Source: Phycisphaerales bacterium
GTDB lineage: Bacteria; Planctomycetota; Phycisphaerae; Phycisphaerales; UBA1924
DNA length: 64,000 bases
Assembly (NCBI GenBank): GCA_023382935.1
Contig: JAHDXL010000006.1
Span: 186,001 to 250,000 of the forward strand
Direction: 5' to 3'
Program-made: the position numbers and the translations under genes
Notes under the pieces: generated by a model
What the model saw: only the letters and a program-made list of their open reading frames with translations
Database searches by the model: none
Told to the model about the DNA's origin: nothing
Shown: piece by piece, positions 36,882 through 44,873 of the stretch
Layout of the letters: each line of letters begins with the position of its first letter
How positions within the stretch are numbered: the first letter of the stretch is position 1

Positions 36882-37495
36882 ACATGATCGATTCACTTGC
36901 GAACCTGTCTCTGGCCACGCTGCTGGAGCGCCTGGCTTCGAAAGAGCCAGTGCCCGGCGGCGGGGCGGTGGCGCCCTTGATTGGCGCGTTCTCGGCCGGA
37001 TTGGCGCAGATGGTGGTGGCGTATTCGATCGGGAAGAAGTCGCTGGCCGAGCACGAGGAAGAACTGCGCGAAGCGAGCGTGCGTCTGGAGCGGGCGCGAG
37101 TGGCGCTGCTGGATCTGGCCGACGCCGACGCGGGGGCGTATGCGGTGCTGAATGCGGCCTTCAAAATGGACAAGGCGGACGAACAGCGGGGGGAGAAGAT
37201 TGCGGCCGGGGCGCGGGCGGCCGTCATTCCGCCGCAGGCGACCATGGCCATGGGCGTGGATCTGCTGCGCCTGTACGAGCGGCTGGGGGCAATCACGAAC
37301 AAGCAGTTGGCGAGCGACTTGCGCATCGCGGCGATCCTCGGCGAGGCGTGCGCGCGTGCGTCGGCAGAGAACATCCTCGTGAACCTGCCGATGCTGGGTG
37401 ATGCCAAGCGAGCGGCCGAACTGCGCGGGGAGTGCGAGCGGTCGGTGGGGGAAGCCCACGCACGTTGCCGAGCCGTGGTGCATGCACTGTCGTGA
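36878..37495 (+). CDS. Cyclodeaminase/cyclohydrolase-family protein
   Basis: 205 residues, all alpha. PVPGGGAVAPLIGAFSAGLAQMV is the family signature (shown in parts: PVPGGG, GAFSAGLA). LRLYERLGAITNKQLASDLRIA and ASAENILVNLPML match the FTCD C-terminal/FchA family. Known: methenyltetrahydrofolate cyclohydrolase or formiminotetrahydrofolate cyclodeaminase. It overlaps the cyclophilin gene by 4 nt, an odd functional pairing. Role in one-carbon folate metabolism is inferred. Confidence 0.88.
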   Translation: MNMIDSLANLSLATLLERLASKEPVPGGGAVAPLIGAFSAGLAQMVVAYSIGKKSLAEHEEELREASVRLERARVALLDLADADAGAYAVLNAAFKMDKADEQRGEKIAAGARAAVIPPQATMAMGVDLLRLYERLGAITNKQLASDLRIAAILGEACARASAENILVNLPMLGDAKRAAELRGECERSVGEAHARCRAVVHALS

Positions 37496-37590
37496 CGAGG
37501 AGCCCGTGACTCGCTGCCGAGGCATGTGACGGTGACGAACGTGTCACAACTCACAGAGTCGCAGCACGCGGCGACGCTGGCAGTGCCTGA

Positions 37591-38328
37591 TTACGCGCCG
37601 GCCCGTGTCACCATCAGCATCTCGCTGAACGGCGTGATGCTGCGCCCGCGACCGACTTTGGCCAGGTCAATGAACGCCTGGTAGGTCTCCCAGCGTTCGC
37701 GCAGTTCGACATCGGCGGCGATGAACTCGAACTCGCGCAGGGCCCACGGGTCAATAAAGGTGCCGATTTCGGCGAGGATCTCCAGCCCCGCCTGGCGTGC
37801 AAAGCGCCGTTGCGTGTCTAGCGTGCGCACGCAGGAGTTGGGTCCGAACCACTCCTGTCGCCCGGCGTTGTAGTAATAGTCGGCATTGAGCACGGAGTAG
37901 ATGAGCAGCCCACCCGGCGCCAGCGTCGCAGCGATGTGGCGCAGGAAGTCAATGGTGTGGTCGTCTTCGAGGATGTGCACGACAACGCCGTTGGCGGCGC
38001 AGAGGGCATTGCAGGGGAAGTAGCGTGCCAAGTCAGAGGCAAAGCCGAGATGCGCCTCGTCCATCACGGCCCGGGCCTGGTCGATCACGTCCGGGTTGGG
38101 GTCGATGCCGACGACGCGCTGAAAGCCGAGCGAGCGCCAGTTGTCGGCCCAGGAGCCGTAGGCGCACCCGACATCGACGATCTGCCCGCGCGGCGGGTCG
38201 AAGCGTTGGATGGCCATGGTCCACGCATCGAGGCGGCAAGTGTTGATGAAGCGGCCATAGATGCCAGAGTCGCGATAGGTCTTGCTGACCTTGCCGAGGT
38301 TTCGCACGAAGGAGGGCTGGTCGGACAT
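37591..38328 (-). CDS. Class I SAM-dependent methyltransferase
   Basis: 245 residues. Motif I is VDVGCAYGSWADNW, with an acidic loop GIDPNP at the end of strand 2, then LAPGGLLIYSVLNADY as motif III/IV. A C-terminal aromatic region follows. Substrate unknown. Its start codon (complement of 38326-38328) overlaps the divergent YkgJ-family ATG by two bases, so the two genes share a 5' boundary. Confidence 0.85.
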   Translation of the reverse strand: MSDQPSFVRNLGKVSKTYRDSGIYGRFINTCRLDAWTMAIQRFDPPRGQIVDVGCAYGSWADNWRSLGFQRVVGIDPNPDVIDQARAVMDEAHLGFASDLARYFPCNALCAANGVVVHILEDDHTIDFLRHIAATLAPGGLLIYSVLNADYYYNAGRQEWFGPNSCVRTLDTQRRFARQAGLEILAEIGTFIDPWALREFEFIAADVELRERWETYQAFIDLAKVGRGRSITPFSEMLMVTRAGA

Positions 38329-38839
38329 GACGGGTTCTCAGGCACCTACGCTCCGAGCGATGCACCGGGTGCCCGCATGGTACGAACGCAGTGATCCGAC
38401 AAGCGAGGGCGGCGGGCACGGGTTGCGGTTTTCGTGCACCTCGTGCGGGAACTGCTGCTCGGGCGGACCGGGGTACGTGCGATTCTCGCCCGAGGAAGGC
38501 CGCGCCATGGCCGCGCATATGGGGATTTCCGAGGATGAGTTTGCGGCCGGATACACGCGGGAGGCAGGGGCGGGGCTTTCGCTGACCGAGCGACTGGGTC
38601 CGCGCGGGTATGACTGCGTGTTTCTGGATCGTCAGAGCGTGCCGGGAAAGGCGATCTGCGCGGTGTACGAGGCCAGACCATTGCAGTGTCGCACCTGGCC
38701 GTTCTGGCCGGAGAATCTGCGCAGCCGCGAGCACTGGGAGCGGGCCGCCCGCTCGTGCCCCGGCATGAACACCGGGCAGCGGCATGAGCCGGACTTCATC
38801 CGCCTGACGGTGGAGCGGATGTTGGAATGGGAAGGATGA
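38327..38839 (+). CDS. YkgJ-family cysteine-cluster (putative Fe-S) protein
   Basis: 170 residues. The ATG at 38327 has GGAGGG about 12 nt upstream; a second ATG lies at 38360. SCTSCGNCCSGGPGYV is the N-terminal cysteine cluster of the YkgJ family, with later C in YDCVFLD, CAVYEARPLQCRTWPFWP and SCPG. Known: YkgJ proteins are zinc- or iron-chelating of unknown role. Divergent from the methyltransferase with overlapping start codons. Confidence 0.85.
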   Translation: MTGSQAPTLRAMHRVPAWYERSDPTSEGGGHGLRFSCTSCGNCCSGGPGYVRFSPEEGRAMAAHMGISEDEFAAGYTREAGAGLSLTERLGPRGYDCVFLDRQSVPGKAICAVYEARPLQCRTWPFWPENLRSREHWERAARSCPGMNTGQRHEPDFIRLTVERMLEWEG

Positions 38840-38929
38840 GCCAAACGGCGCCACGTGGGTGTACAATCCCGACCATTCGAGCGAAACACCATTCAGCCCC
38901 TGAACAAGGGGGTATTTTGGAGAGAGGGC

Positions 38930-39985
38930 ATGAAGTCAACCCCGAGCGTCGCCGTGTTGGGATGCGGAGGCTGGGGCCGAAACATCGTGCGAACGCTGGG
39001 GAAGATCGGTGCACTCTCGGCGGTGGTGGATCCGTCAGAGGCGGGCCGGGCGGCTGCGGCGCAGTTGGCGCCGTCGTCTCGGGTCTGTGACGATCCGCAG
39101 GCGGTATGGAACGACCGGTCGATCGACGCGGTGATGATCGCGACTCCGGCCGAGACGCACTACGAGCAGGCGTGCCGGGCGATTGAGGCGGGCAAGGACG
39201 TTTTCGTCGAAAAGCCGCTGACCATTGACGTGGGGCAGTCGCGCGACCTGGTGCGCCGTGCGACGGCGGCCGGGCGGATCCTGATGGTCGGGCACCTGCT
39301 GGAGTATCACCCGGCGATCCTGAAGTTGAAAGCACTGATCGACGCGGGCGAACTGGGCAAGATCCGCTACGTGATCTCGAACCGGCTCAACCTGGGCAAG
39401 ATCCGCACGGAGGAGAACGCGCTGTGGTCGTTCGCGCCGCATGACATCGCGGTGATCCTGCGGCTGGTGGGGTCGAGTCCGATCGAGGTGGTGGCCACCG
39501 GCGGGAGTTACGTCAGCGCGAACATCGCCGACGTGACGGTGACGCAGTTGCTGTTCGCCGATGGGGTGCGCAGCCATGTGTTTGTGTCATGGCTGCACCC
39601 GTTCAAGGAGCAGAAACTGGTGGTGGTTGGCTCGAAGAAGATGGCCAGTTTCGACGACGTGGCCAAGAAACTGGTGCTGTACGACCAGCGGGTGGACTGG
39701 CAGCAGGGCCAGCCGGTGCCGGTCAGGGGCGAGGGCATCGAAGTCGAATACGGCTCAACCGAGCCGCTGATGGCCGAGTGCGAGCACTTCCTGATGTGCG
39801 TGCGGACGCGGTCGACGCCACGGACGGACGGGCTGAGCGGGGTGCGGGTGTTGCAGATCCTGCACGGGGCGCAGCAGTCGCTGATGCGCAACGGGCAGCC
39901 GACGGCGATCCGCCTGGACGAGCCGGGCCTGTTCGAGCCGTACATGATGGAAGTCAAGAGTACAGGAGTAGTTCATGCCCGTTGA
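38930..39985 (+). CDS. wbpB: WbpB-like UDP-sugar acid dehydrogenase (Gfo/Idh/MocA family)
   Basis: 351 residues; GGAGAGAGGGC precedes the ATG. The Rossmann motif VLGCGGWGRN near residue 10, then ATPAETHYE and EKPLTID (the conserved EKP) identify a Gfo/Idh/MocA oxidoreductase. FAPHDIAVILRL supplies the catalytic-type His. WbpB/WlbA oxidises C3 of UDP-GlcNAcA with NAD+. Next genes are WbpD- and WbpE-like, so it belongs to the UDP-GlcNAc3NAcA/ManNAc3NAcA pathway. It overlaps the next gene by 11 nt. Confidence 0.82.
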   Translation: MKSTPSVAVLGCGGWGRNIVRTLGKIGALSAVVDPSEAGRAAAAQLAPSSRVCDDPQAVWNDRSIDAVMIATPAETHYEQACRAIEAGKDVFVEKPLTIDVGQSRDLVRRATAAGRILMVGHLLEYHPAILKLKALIDAGELGKIRYVISNRLNLGKIRTEENALWSFAPHDIAVILRLVGSSPIEVVATGGSYVSANIADVTVTQLLFADGVRSHVFVSWLHPFKEQKLVVVGSKKMASFDDVAKKLVLYDQRVDWQQGQPVPVRGEGIEVEYGSTEPLMAECEHFLMCVRTRSTPRTDGLSGVRVLQILHGAQQSLMRNGQPTAIRLDEPGLFEPYMMEVKSTGVVHAR

Positions 39986-40598
39986 GCATGCGATCGGAAA
40001 CGACGTTTTCGTGCACGAATCGGCCTATGTCGATGAGCCTTGCGAAATCGGCGACGGCACGAAGATCTGGCATTTCACCCACGTGATGAAGAACTGCCGG
40101 ATCGGGCGCAAGTGCAACATTGGGCAGAACGTGGTGGTTTCGCCCGACGTGACGATCGGCGACGGGTGCAAGATCCAGAACAACGTGTCGCTGTATACCG
40201 GCGTGGTGCTCGAGGACTTCGTGTTCTGCGGGCCTTCGATGGTGTTCACAAATGTGGTCAATCCGCGCAGCGAGATCAACCGGCGCAACGAGTATCGGGC
40301 GACGCGCGTCGGTCGGGGCACGACGTTCGGCGCCAACTGCACGGTGGTGTGCGGACACGACATCGGCAAGTACGCGTTCGTGGCGGCTGGCGCGGTGGTG
40401 ACGAAGAACGTGCCGGACTATGCGCTGATGGTGGGTGTGCCGGCGCGGCGCGTGGGGTGGGCGTGCCGGTGTGGCGATCGGCTTCCGGCGGCCGGCGCCG
40501 ACGGGAAGATGTGCTGCCCGTCGTGCGGGAACGAGTATCGGGAGCAGGGAGAGAATCTCAGCCCAGTGCACGAGGTGCAGGACCGGATCAATCCGTGA
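39975..40598 (+). CDS. wbpD: WbpD-like hexapeptide N-acetyltransferase with zinc-ribbon tail
   Basis: 207 residues. Left-handed beta-helix (hexapeptide) repeats run from about 20 to 165: GDGTKIWHFTHV, IGRKCNIGQNVVVSPDV, KIQNNVSLYTGV, FCGPSMVFTNV, NPRSEINRR, GANCTVVCGHDIGKYAF. These closely follow WbpD/WlbB, which acetylate the 3-amino group of UDP-GlcNAc3NA. Extra: a C-terminal zinc-ribbon-like tail with CRCGD and CCPSCG. It shares the operon with the WbpB-like gene. Confidence 0.88.
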   Translation: MPVEHAIGNDVFVHESAYVDEPCEIGDGTKIWHFTHVMKNCRIGRKCNIGQNVVVSPDVTIGDGCKIQNNVSLYTGVVLEDFVFCGPSMVFTNVVNPRSEINRRNEYRATRVGRGTTFGANCTVVCGHDIGKYAFVAAGAVVTKNVPDYALMVGVPARRVGWACRCGDRLPAAGADGKMCCPSCGNEYREQGENLSPVHEVQDRINP

Positions 40599-40721
40599 CG
40601 ATCGACGGGGCGGCAGAACAGGCCGCCCCGGGTGTTTGAGGGTGTGACAGCCGCCTCGGGCGGCCTTTGAGCCGGGCGCGCGAATGTTCAATCCGCGGGG
40701 CCGGCGGAAGTGAGGATATTC

Positions 40722-41918
40722 ATGAGTCAGAAAGTGAACGTGCCGCTGCTCGACCTCAAGGCCCAGTACGCGACGATCCGAAGCGAGATCGAGCCGGTCA
40801 TGCGCAAGGTGGTCGAGGACCAGTGGTTCATCATGGGCCCCGAGGTCTCGAACCTCGAGAAGGAAATCGCAGAGTACGTCGGTGTCAAGCACGCCATCGG
40901 GTGCGCCTCGGGTTCGGATGCGATCCTTCTGGCGGCGATGGCGCTGGACATCAAGCCCGGCGACGAGGTCATCTGCCCCTCGTACACCTTCTTTGCCACC
41001 GGCGGCTCGCTGGCGCGCCTGGGAATCATCCCGGTCTACGCCGACATCGACCCGGTGACGTACAACATGGACCCCGAACATGTGCGCGAGGTCGCCAAGC
41101 GCTGCAAGCGGCTCAAGGCGATCATGCCGGTGCACCTGTTTGGGCAGGCCGTCGACATGGACGCCTTCCTCACGCTGGGCGATGCGCTGGGTGTGCCGGT
41201 GATCGAGGATGCGGCCCAGGCCATCGGCACCAGGGACCGCCACGGGGTCATGGTGGGCAGCCGCGGCACGATCGGGTGCTTCTCGTTCTTCCCCTCGAAG
41301 AACCTGGGCGGCTTCGGCGATGGGGGCATCATCACCACCAACGACGACGCGCTGGCGGCCAAGATGGGCATCCTCCGCGTGCATGGCGGGCAGCCCAAGT
41401 ACTACCACTCGATCATCGGGCTCAACTCACGCCTAGATGCGCTGCAGGCGGCGGTGCTGCGGGTGAAGTTGCGCCACCTCGAGGCCTGGCACAAAGGCCG
41501 GTATGACAACGCGATGTATTATGACCAGCAGTTCGCAAGGGCCGGCGCGAAGACATCGTCGGCTCCCTGGAGCGAGGGCGGGCTTCCCCTGCGTACGCCG
41601 GCGCCGGTCAGGTTGCCCGAGCGGCACGTCTACAACCAGTACGTGGTGCGCGTCCCGGCGGAGATCCGCGACGAGACACGCGAGCACCTGCGACTGGCCG
41701 GCATCGGCACGGAGATCTACTACCCCGTGCCGCTGCACATGCAGGAGTGCTTTGCATATCTGAAGCAGAACAAGCCCGGCACGCTGCCCGAGTCGGAAAG
41801 CGCCGCCGCCGAGACCATCGCCCTGCCGATTTACCCGGAGTTGACAACGGAGCAGAAGGATCATGTGGTGAACACGCTGGTGGCCTACGTGCGCGAGCGG
41901 TCCACGGTGTCGGCATGA
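40722..41918 (+). CDS. wbpE: WbpE-like PLP aminotransferase (DegT/DnrJ/EryC1 family)
   Basis: 398 residues; GGAAGTGAGG precedes the ATG. VPLLDLKAQYATIR, IGCASGSDAILLAAMAL, CPSYTFFATGGSLARLG and IEDAAQAIG are DegT-family landmarks. The PLP lysine lies in FFPSKNLGGFGDGG. WbpE/WlbC transfers an amino group from glutamate to the 3-keto sugar made by WbpB. 123 nt separate it from the WbpD-like gene; GC-rich, probably the same transcript. Confidence 0.9.
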   Translation: MSQKVNVPLLDLKAQYATIRSEIEPVMRKVVEDQWFIMGPEVSNLEKEIAEYVGVKHAIGCASGSDAILLAAMALDIKPGDEVICPSYTFFATGGSLARLGIIPVYADIDPVTYNMDPEHVREVAKRCKRLKAIMPVHLFGQAVDMDAFLTLGDALGVPVIEDAAQAIGTRDRHGVMVGSRGTIGCFSFFPSKNLGGFGDGGIITTNDDALAAKMGILRVHGGQPKYYHSIIGLNSRLDALQAAVLRVKLRHLEAWHKGRYDNAMYYDQQFARAGAKTSSAPWSEGGLPLRTPAPVRLPERHVYNQYVVRVPAEIRDETREHLRLAGIGTEIYYPVPLHMQECFAYLKQNKPGTLPESESAAAETIALPIYPELTTEQKDHVVNTLVAYVRERSTVSA

Positions 41919-41991
41919 GAGTCAGGCGGCCGGTGTCTACCCGTTCGGTTCATGCTGTTTGCCCGGAGGGGGCGGGCGATTGAGTGGGGCG

Positions 41992-42010
41992 CAGCGCCGC
42001 GGCGGCGCTG
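41992..42010. other. GC-rich 19-nt palindrome in the wbpE-glycosyltransferase gap
   Basis: CAGCGCCGC-G-GCGGCGCTG is a perfect palindrome about 74 nt past the wbpE-like stop. It lacks a T tail, so it is more likely an mRNA hairpin or operator than an intrinsic terminator. Confidence 0.35.
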
Positions 42011-42104
42011 GTGGTGATGGCATGGGTGGATGCGTGAACCCCGGCGTCCATCGGCGCCGGACCCGGAGCGCCGGCGTTTGCGGCGCCCGAATCGGAGACG
42101 GACG

Positions 42105-43373
42105 ATGCGCGTGCTGATCATCAGCCCCCTCTATCCGCCGCGGCTGCGGGTGGGGGCGCTGCGCACCTTCTCGTTCGCCCGCGGCTTTGCCGACGCCGGG
42201 CACGAGGTGAATGTGCTCACCACGGCCAAGCGCGCCGACCAGGGCGGGCTGAATGCGCACGATCCTCGCGTGCGCGTGGTCGAGTTGCCCTGGCGCTCCG
42301 GGCCGATCATCGACTGGCTGCGCGGGTCATGCGAGGTCAGCCCGGAGGAGCACGTTCCCGGGCGCGGCAAGGGCCTGCTCGGCAGGCTCAAGGAACGCAC
42401 CGGCGTGTTCAGTTCGGCCCGCATGCCTGACCTGACCGACGGGTGGGTCGAGCCGGCGCGATCGTGGGGGCGTGCCCATGGCCCGTTCGACGTGGTGCTC
42501 AGTTCGTCGGGCCCGTACACGGCGCACCTGGTGGGGCTGGGATTGCGTTCGTGCGCTGGGCGGTGGATCGCCGACTTCCGCGATCTGTGGACTGACAACC
42601 ACAGTTTCCCCGGGCTGTATCCGTTTGTCGTGCGCGAGCGCCTGCTGGAGCGGCGCGTGCTGGCGGCGGCCGATCTGGTGACGACGGTTAGCCAGCCGCT
42701 GGCCGGGCAGTTGCGCCGCGCCGGGGCCCGACAGGTCGAGGTGATTTACAACGGGCACTTCGAGCGCGAGATCGAGCCGGTGCCGGGCGAGCCTGTGTTT
42801 CCAGCCGACGGAACGACGCGGATCGTATACACAGGCTCTCTTTACCCCAGGCAGCAGGACTGCGGGCTGATCTTCGCCGCGCTGGCATCGCTGGGAGAGC
42901 GTGCGGCGTGCTTCCGCGTGGTGGTGGCCGGGTCGGGTCAACCGCACTGGCAGGCCGTGGCCGGGCAGCACGGAGTGGCACACCTGCTCGAGCACCGCGG
43001 CCCGGTGATGCGCCCGATGGCGCTGGCGATGCAACGGGATGCCGATGCGCTGCTGGCTGTGGAGTTCGCCGGCACGTCCGACGGCGTGCTGAGCGGGAAG
43101 ATTTTTGAATACCTCGCGTGCGACGCGCCCATCATCGTCACGGGCCCGCGCGGGTGCGTCGGCGACCTGGTGGAGCAGGCCGGTCGGGGAGTGGCGGCTG
43201 AGTCGGCTGAACGGGTGCGCGAAGCCCTGGAGGCCTTGCTTGAGTCCCGCTCGCCGGTGCGCGGGGAGCGTCGCGATGATCTGATCGCGTCGTTCACGCG
43301 CGAGGCGCAGGCGGCGCGTCTGTGTCGGCTGGCCGAATCGCTGGGCGCCCCCTCGCCGGCTCAGGCCTTGTAG
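42105..43373 (+). CDS. Glycosyltransferase family 4-like protein
   Basis: 422 residues. It starts MRVLIISPLYPPRLRVGALR, a typical GT4 N-terminus; WIADFRDLWTDN and DLVTTVSQPLAGQL sit mid-protein. The C-terminal half has IVYTGSLYPRQQDC and a nucleotide-sugar region (SGKIFEYLACDAPIIVTGP) with the E of the EX7E-type motif. Predicted to add a sugar in surface-polysaccharide assembly; acceptor and donor unknown. It overlaps the convergent WbpA-like gene by 13 nt at the 3' end. Confidence 0.85.
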   Translation: MRVLIISPLYPPRLRVGALRTFSFARGFADAGHEVNVLTTAKRADQGGLNAHDPRVRVVELPWRSGPIIDWLRGSCEVSPEEHVPGRGKGLLGRLKERTGVFSSARMPDLTDGWVEPARSWGRAHGPFDVVLSSSGPYTAHLVGLGLRSCAGRWIADFRDLWTDNHSFPGLYPFVVRERLLERRVLAAADLVTTVSQPLAGQLRRAGARQVEVIYNGHFEREIEPVPGEPVFPADGTTRIVYTGSLYPRQQDCGLIFAALASLGERAACFRVVVAGSGQPHWQAVAGQHGVAHLLEHRGPVMRPMALAMQRDADALLAVEFAGTSDGVLSGKIFEYLACDAPIIVTGPRGCVGDLVEQAGRGVAAESAERVREALEALLESRSPVRGERRDDLIASFTREAQAARLCRLAESLGAPSPAQAL

Positions 43374-44734
43374 ATGACCGCCTTGGGCTCGCGCACGTTG
43401 GCCATCGCGTTGCGCGTGTCCACGACCAGCCGCGCCTCGCGCCCGACCAGGTCGTAATCGACGCGATCGTGATCGGTGATGATGAGCACGCAATCGGCCT
43501 GTTGCAGTTCCTCGGGCGTGAGCGGCACGCTGCGCAGGTCGATCTGGTGTCGGCGCATCTCCGGGAAGGCCGGCACATGCGGGTCGTGATAGCGGATGTG
43601 CGCGCCGTGATGCACCAGTTGCTCGATGATCTCGGCCGCGGGCGACTCGCGCACGTCGTCGACGTTTGGCTTATACGCGATGCCGAGCACCAGCACGCGC
43701 GAGCCGCGCACCGGCCTGGGCACGCGGTTGAGGGCCTCGGCCACGCGCGAGACGACGTACGACGGCATCTGCGAGTTGATCTCTCCGGCCAGTTCGATGA
43801 ACTTGGTCGCGTACCCGGTTTCCTTGGCCTTCCACGTCAGGTAGAAGGGGTCGATCGGGATGCAGTGACCGCCCAGCCCGGGGCCCGGGTAGAAGGCCTG
43901 GAAGCCGAAGGGCTTGGTGGCCGCTGCAGCGATGACCTTCCACACGTCGATTCCCAGGCGGTCGAAGATGACCTTGAGTTCATTGACCAGCGCGATGTTG
44001 ACGGCGCGGTAGATGTTCTCGAGCAGTTTGGCCGCCTCGGCGATTTCGGCCGAATCGACGCGGTGGACGTGTTGGATGACCCGCGTGTAGAAGGCCATCG
44101 CCAAGTCGGCGCTCCGGTCGTCCACCCCGCCGACCAGTTTGGGAATCTGGCTGGTGGTGACGCCGATGCGACCGGGGTCTTCGCGCTCGGGGCTGTAGGC
44201 CAGGAAGAAGTCCACGCCGCATCGCAGCCCGGTCTTCTCCAGAATCGGCTTCATCTCGTCGCGCGTGGTGCCGGGGTAGGTGGTGCTCTCCAGCACGACC
44301 AGTTGCCCGCGGCGCAGCGAGCGGGCGGCCAGTTCGGTGCTGCGGATCACGAAACTCAGGTCCGGCTCGCGATGCCGCCCCAGCGGGGTGGGCACGCAGA
44401 GGATGATCACATCGGCCTGCCTGAGGTCGGCCTCGTCGGCGGTGGGCTTGAAGCGAGGCGAGTTGCAGATCGACCCGGTCAGTTCCGCGCCCAAGTGCTT
44501 GAGGTAACTTTCGCCCCGCTGGAGTTTCTCGACCTTTGACCGGTCCACGTCAAAGCCGATCACGGGATATCCCGCGTCGTGAATCGCCTTGACCAAGGGA
44601 AGCCCGACGTAGCCCAGCCCGACGACGCCGATGACGGCCGTGCGAGACTCCAGTTTGGCGAGGAGCATCGTGAAGGTGTCCAGGGAGGCCTTGGATTCGA
44701 TCTCTGACCCAGTGACGCTGGTGGTGCGACTCAT
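43361..44734 (-). CDS. wbpA: WbpA-like UDP-GlcNAc 6-dehydrogenase
   Basis: 457 residues. NAD motif VVGLGYVGLPL near 38-48, then VILCVPTPLG. Catalytic Cys291 in GPGLGGHCIPIDP. The C-terminal GIAYKPNVDDVRESPA and PHVPAF strings are typical. LESTTYPGTT and YRAVNIALVNEL place it with WbpA/WbpO/TviB type enzymes that make UDP-GlcNAcA or UDP-GalNAcA. It supplies the first step of the pathway whose other enzymes lie on the opposite strand. It is divergent from the ABC exporter gene. Confidence 0.9.
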   Translation of the reverse strand: MSRTTSVTGSEIESKASLDTFTMLLAKLESRTAVIGVVGLGYVGLPLVKAIHDAGYPVIGFDVDRSKVEKLQRGESYLKHLGAELTGSICNSPRFKPTADEADLRQADVIILCVPTPLGRHREPDLSFVIRSTELAARSLRRGQLVVLESTTYPGTTRDEMKPILEKTGLRCGVDFFLAYSPEREDPGRIGVTTSQIPKLVGGVDDRSADLAMAFYTRVIQHVHRVDSAEIAEAAKLLENIYRAVNIALVNELKVIFDRLGIDVWKVIAAAATKPFGFQAFYPGPGLGGHCIPIDPFYLTWKAKETGYATKFIELAGEINSQMPSYVVSRVAEALNRVPRPVRGSRVLVLGIAYKPNVDDVRESPAAEIIEQLVHHGAHIRYHDPHVPAFPEMRRHQIDLRSVPLTPEELQQADCVLIITDHDRVDYDLVGREARLVVDTRNAMANVREPKAVIYKA

Positions 44735-44873
44735 GGACTTGGTCCCGTCCGGTTCGAGAAACAGTTGATATTCTATCGGCGTGCCGGGCGGTCACCGCGG
44801 CATGCACCGGCAAGCCGGAGCGTAGGATCGAAACCGGCCCGCGGACCAACTGGCCGGCGCGAGACCTGCCCGC

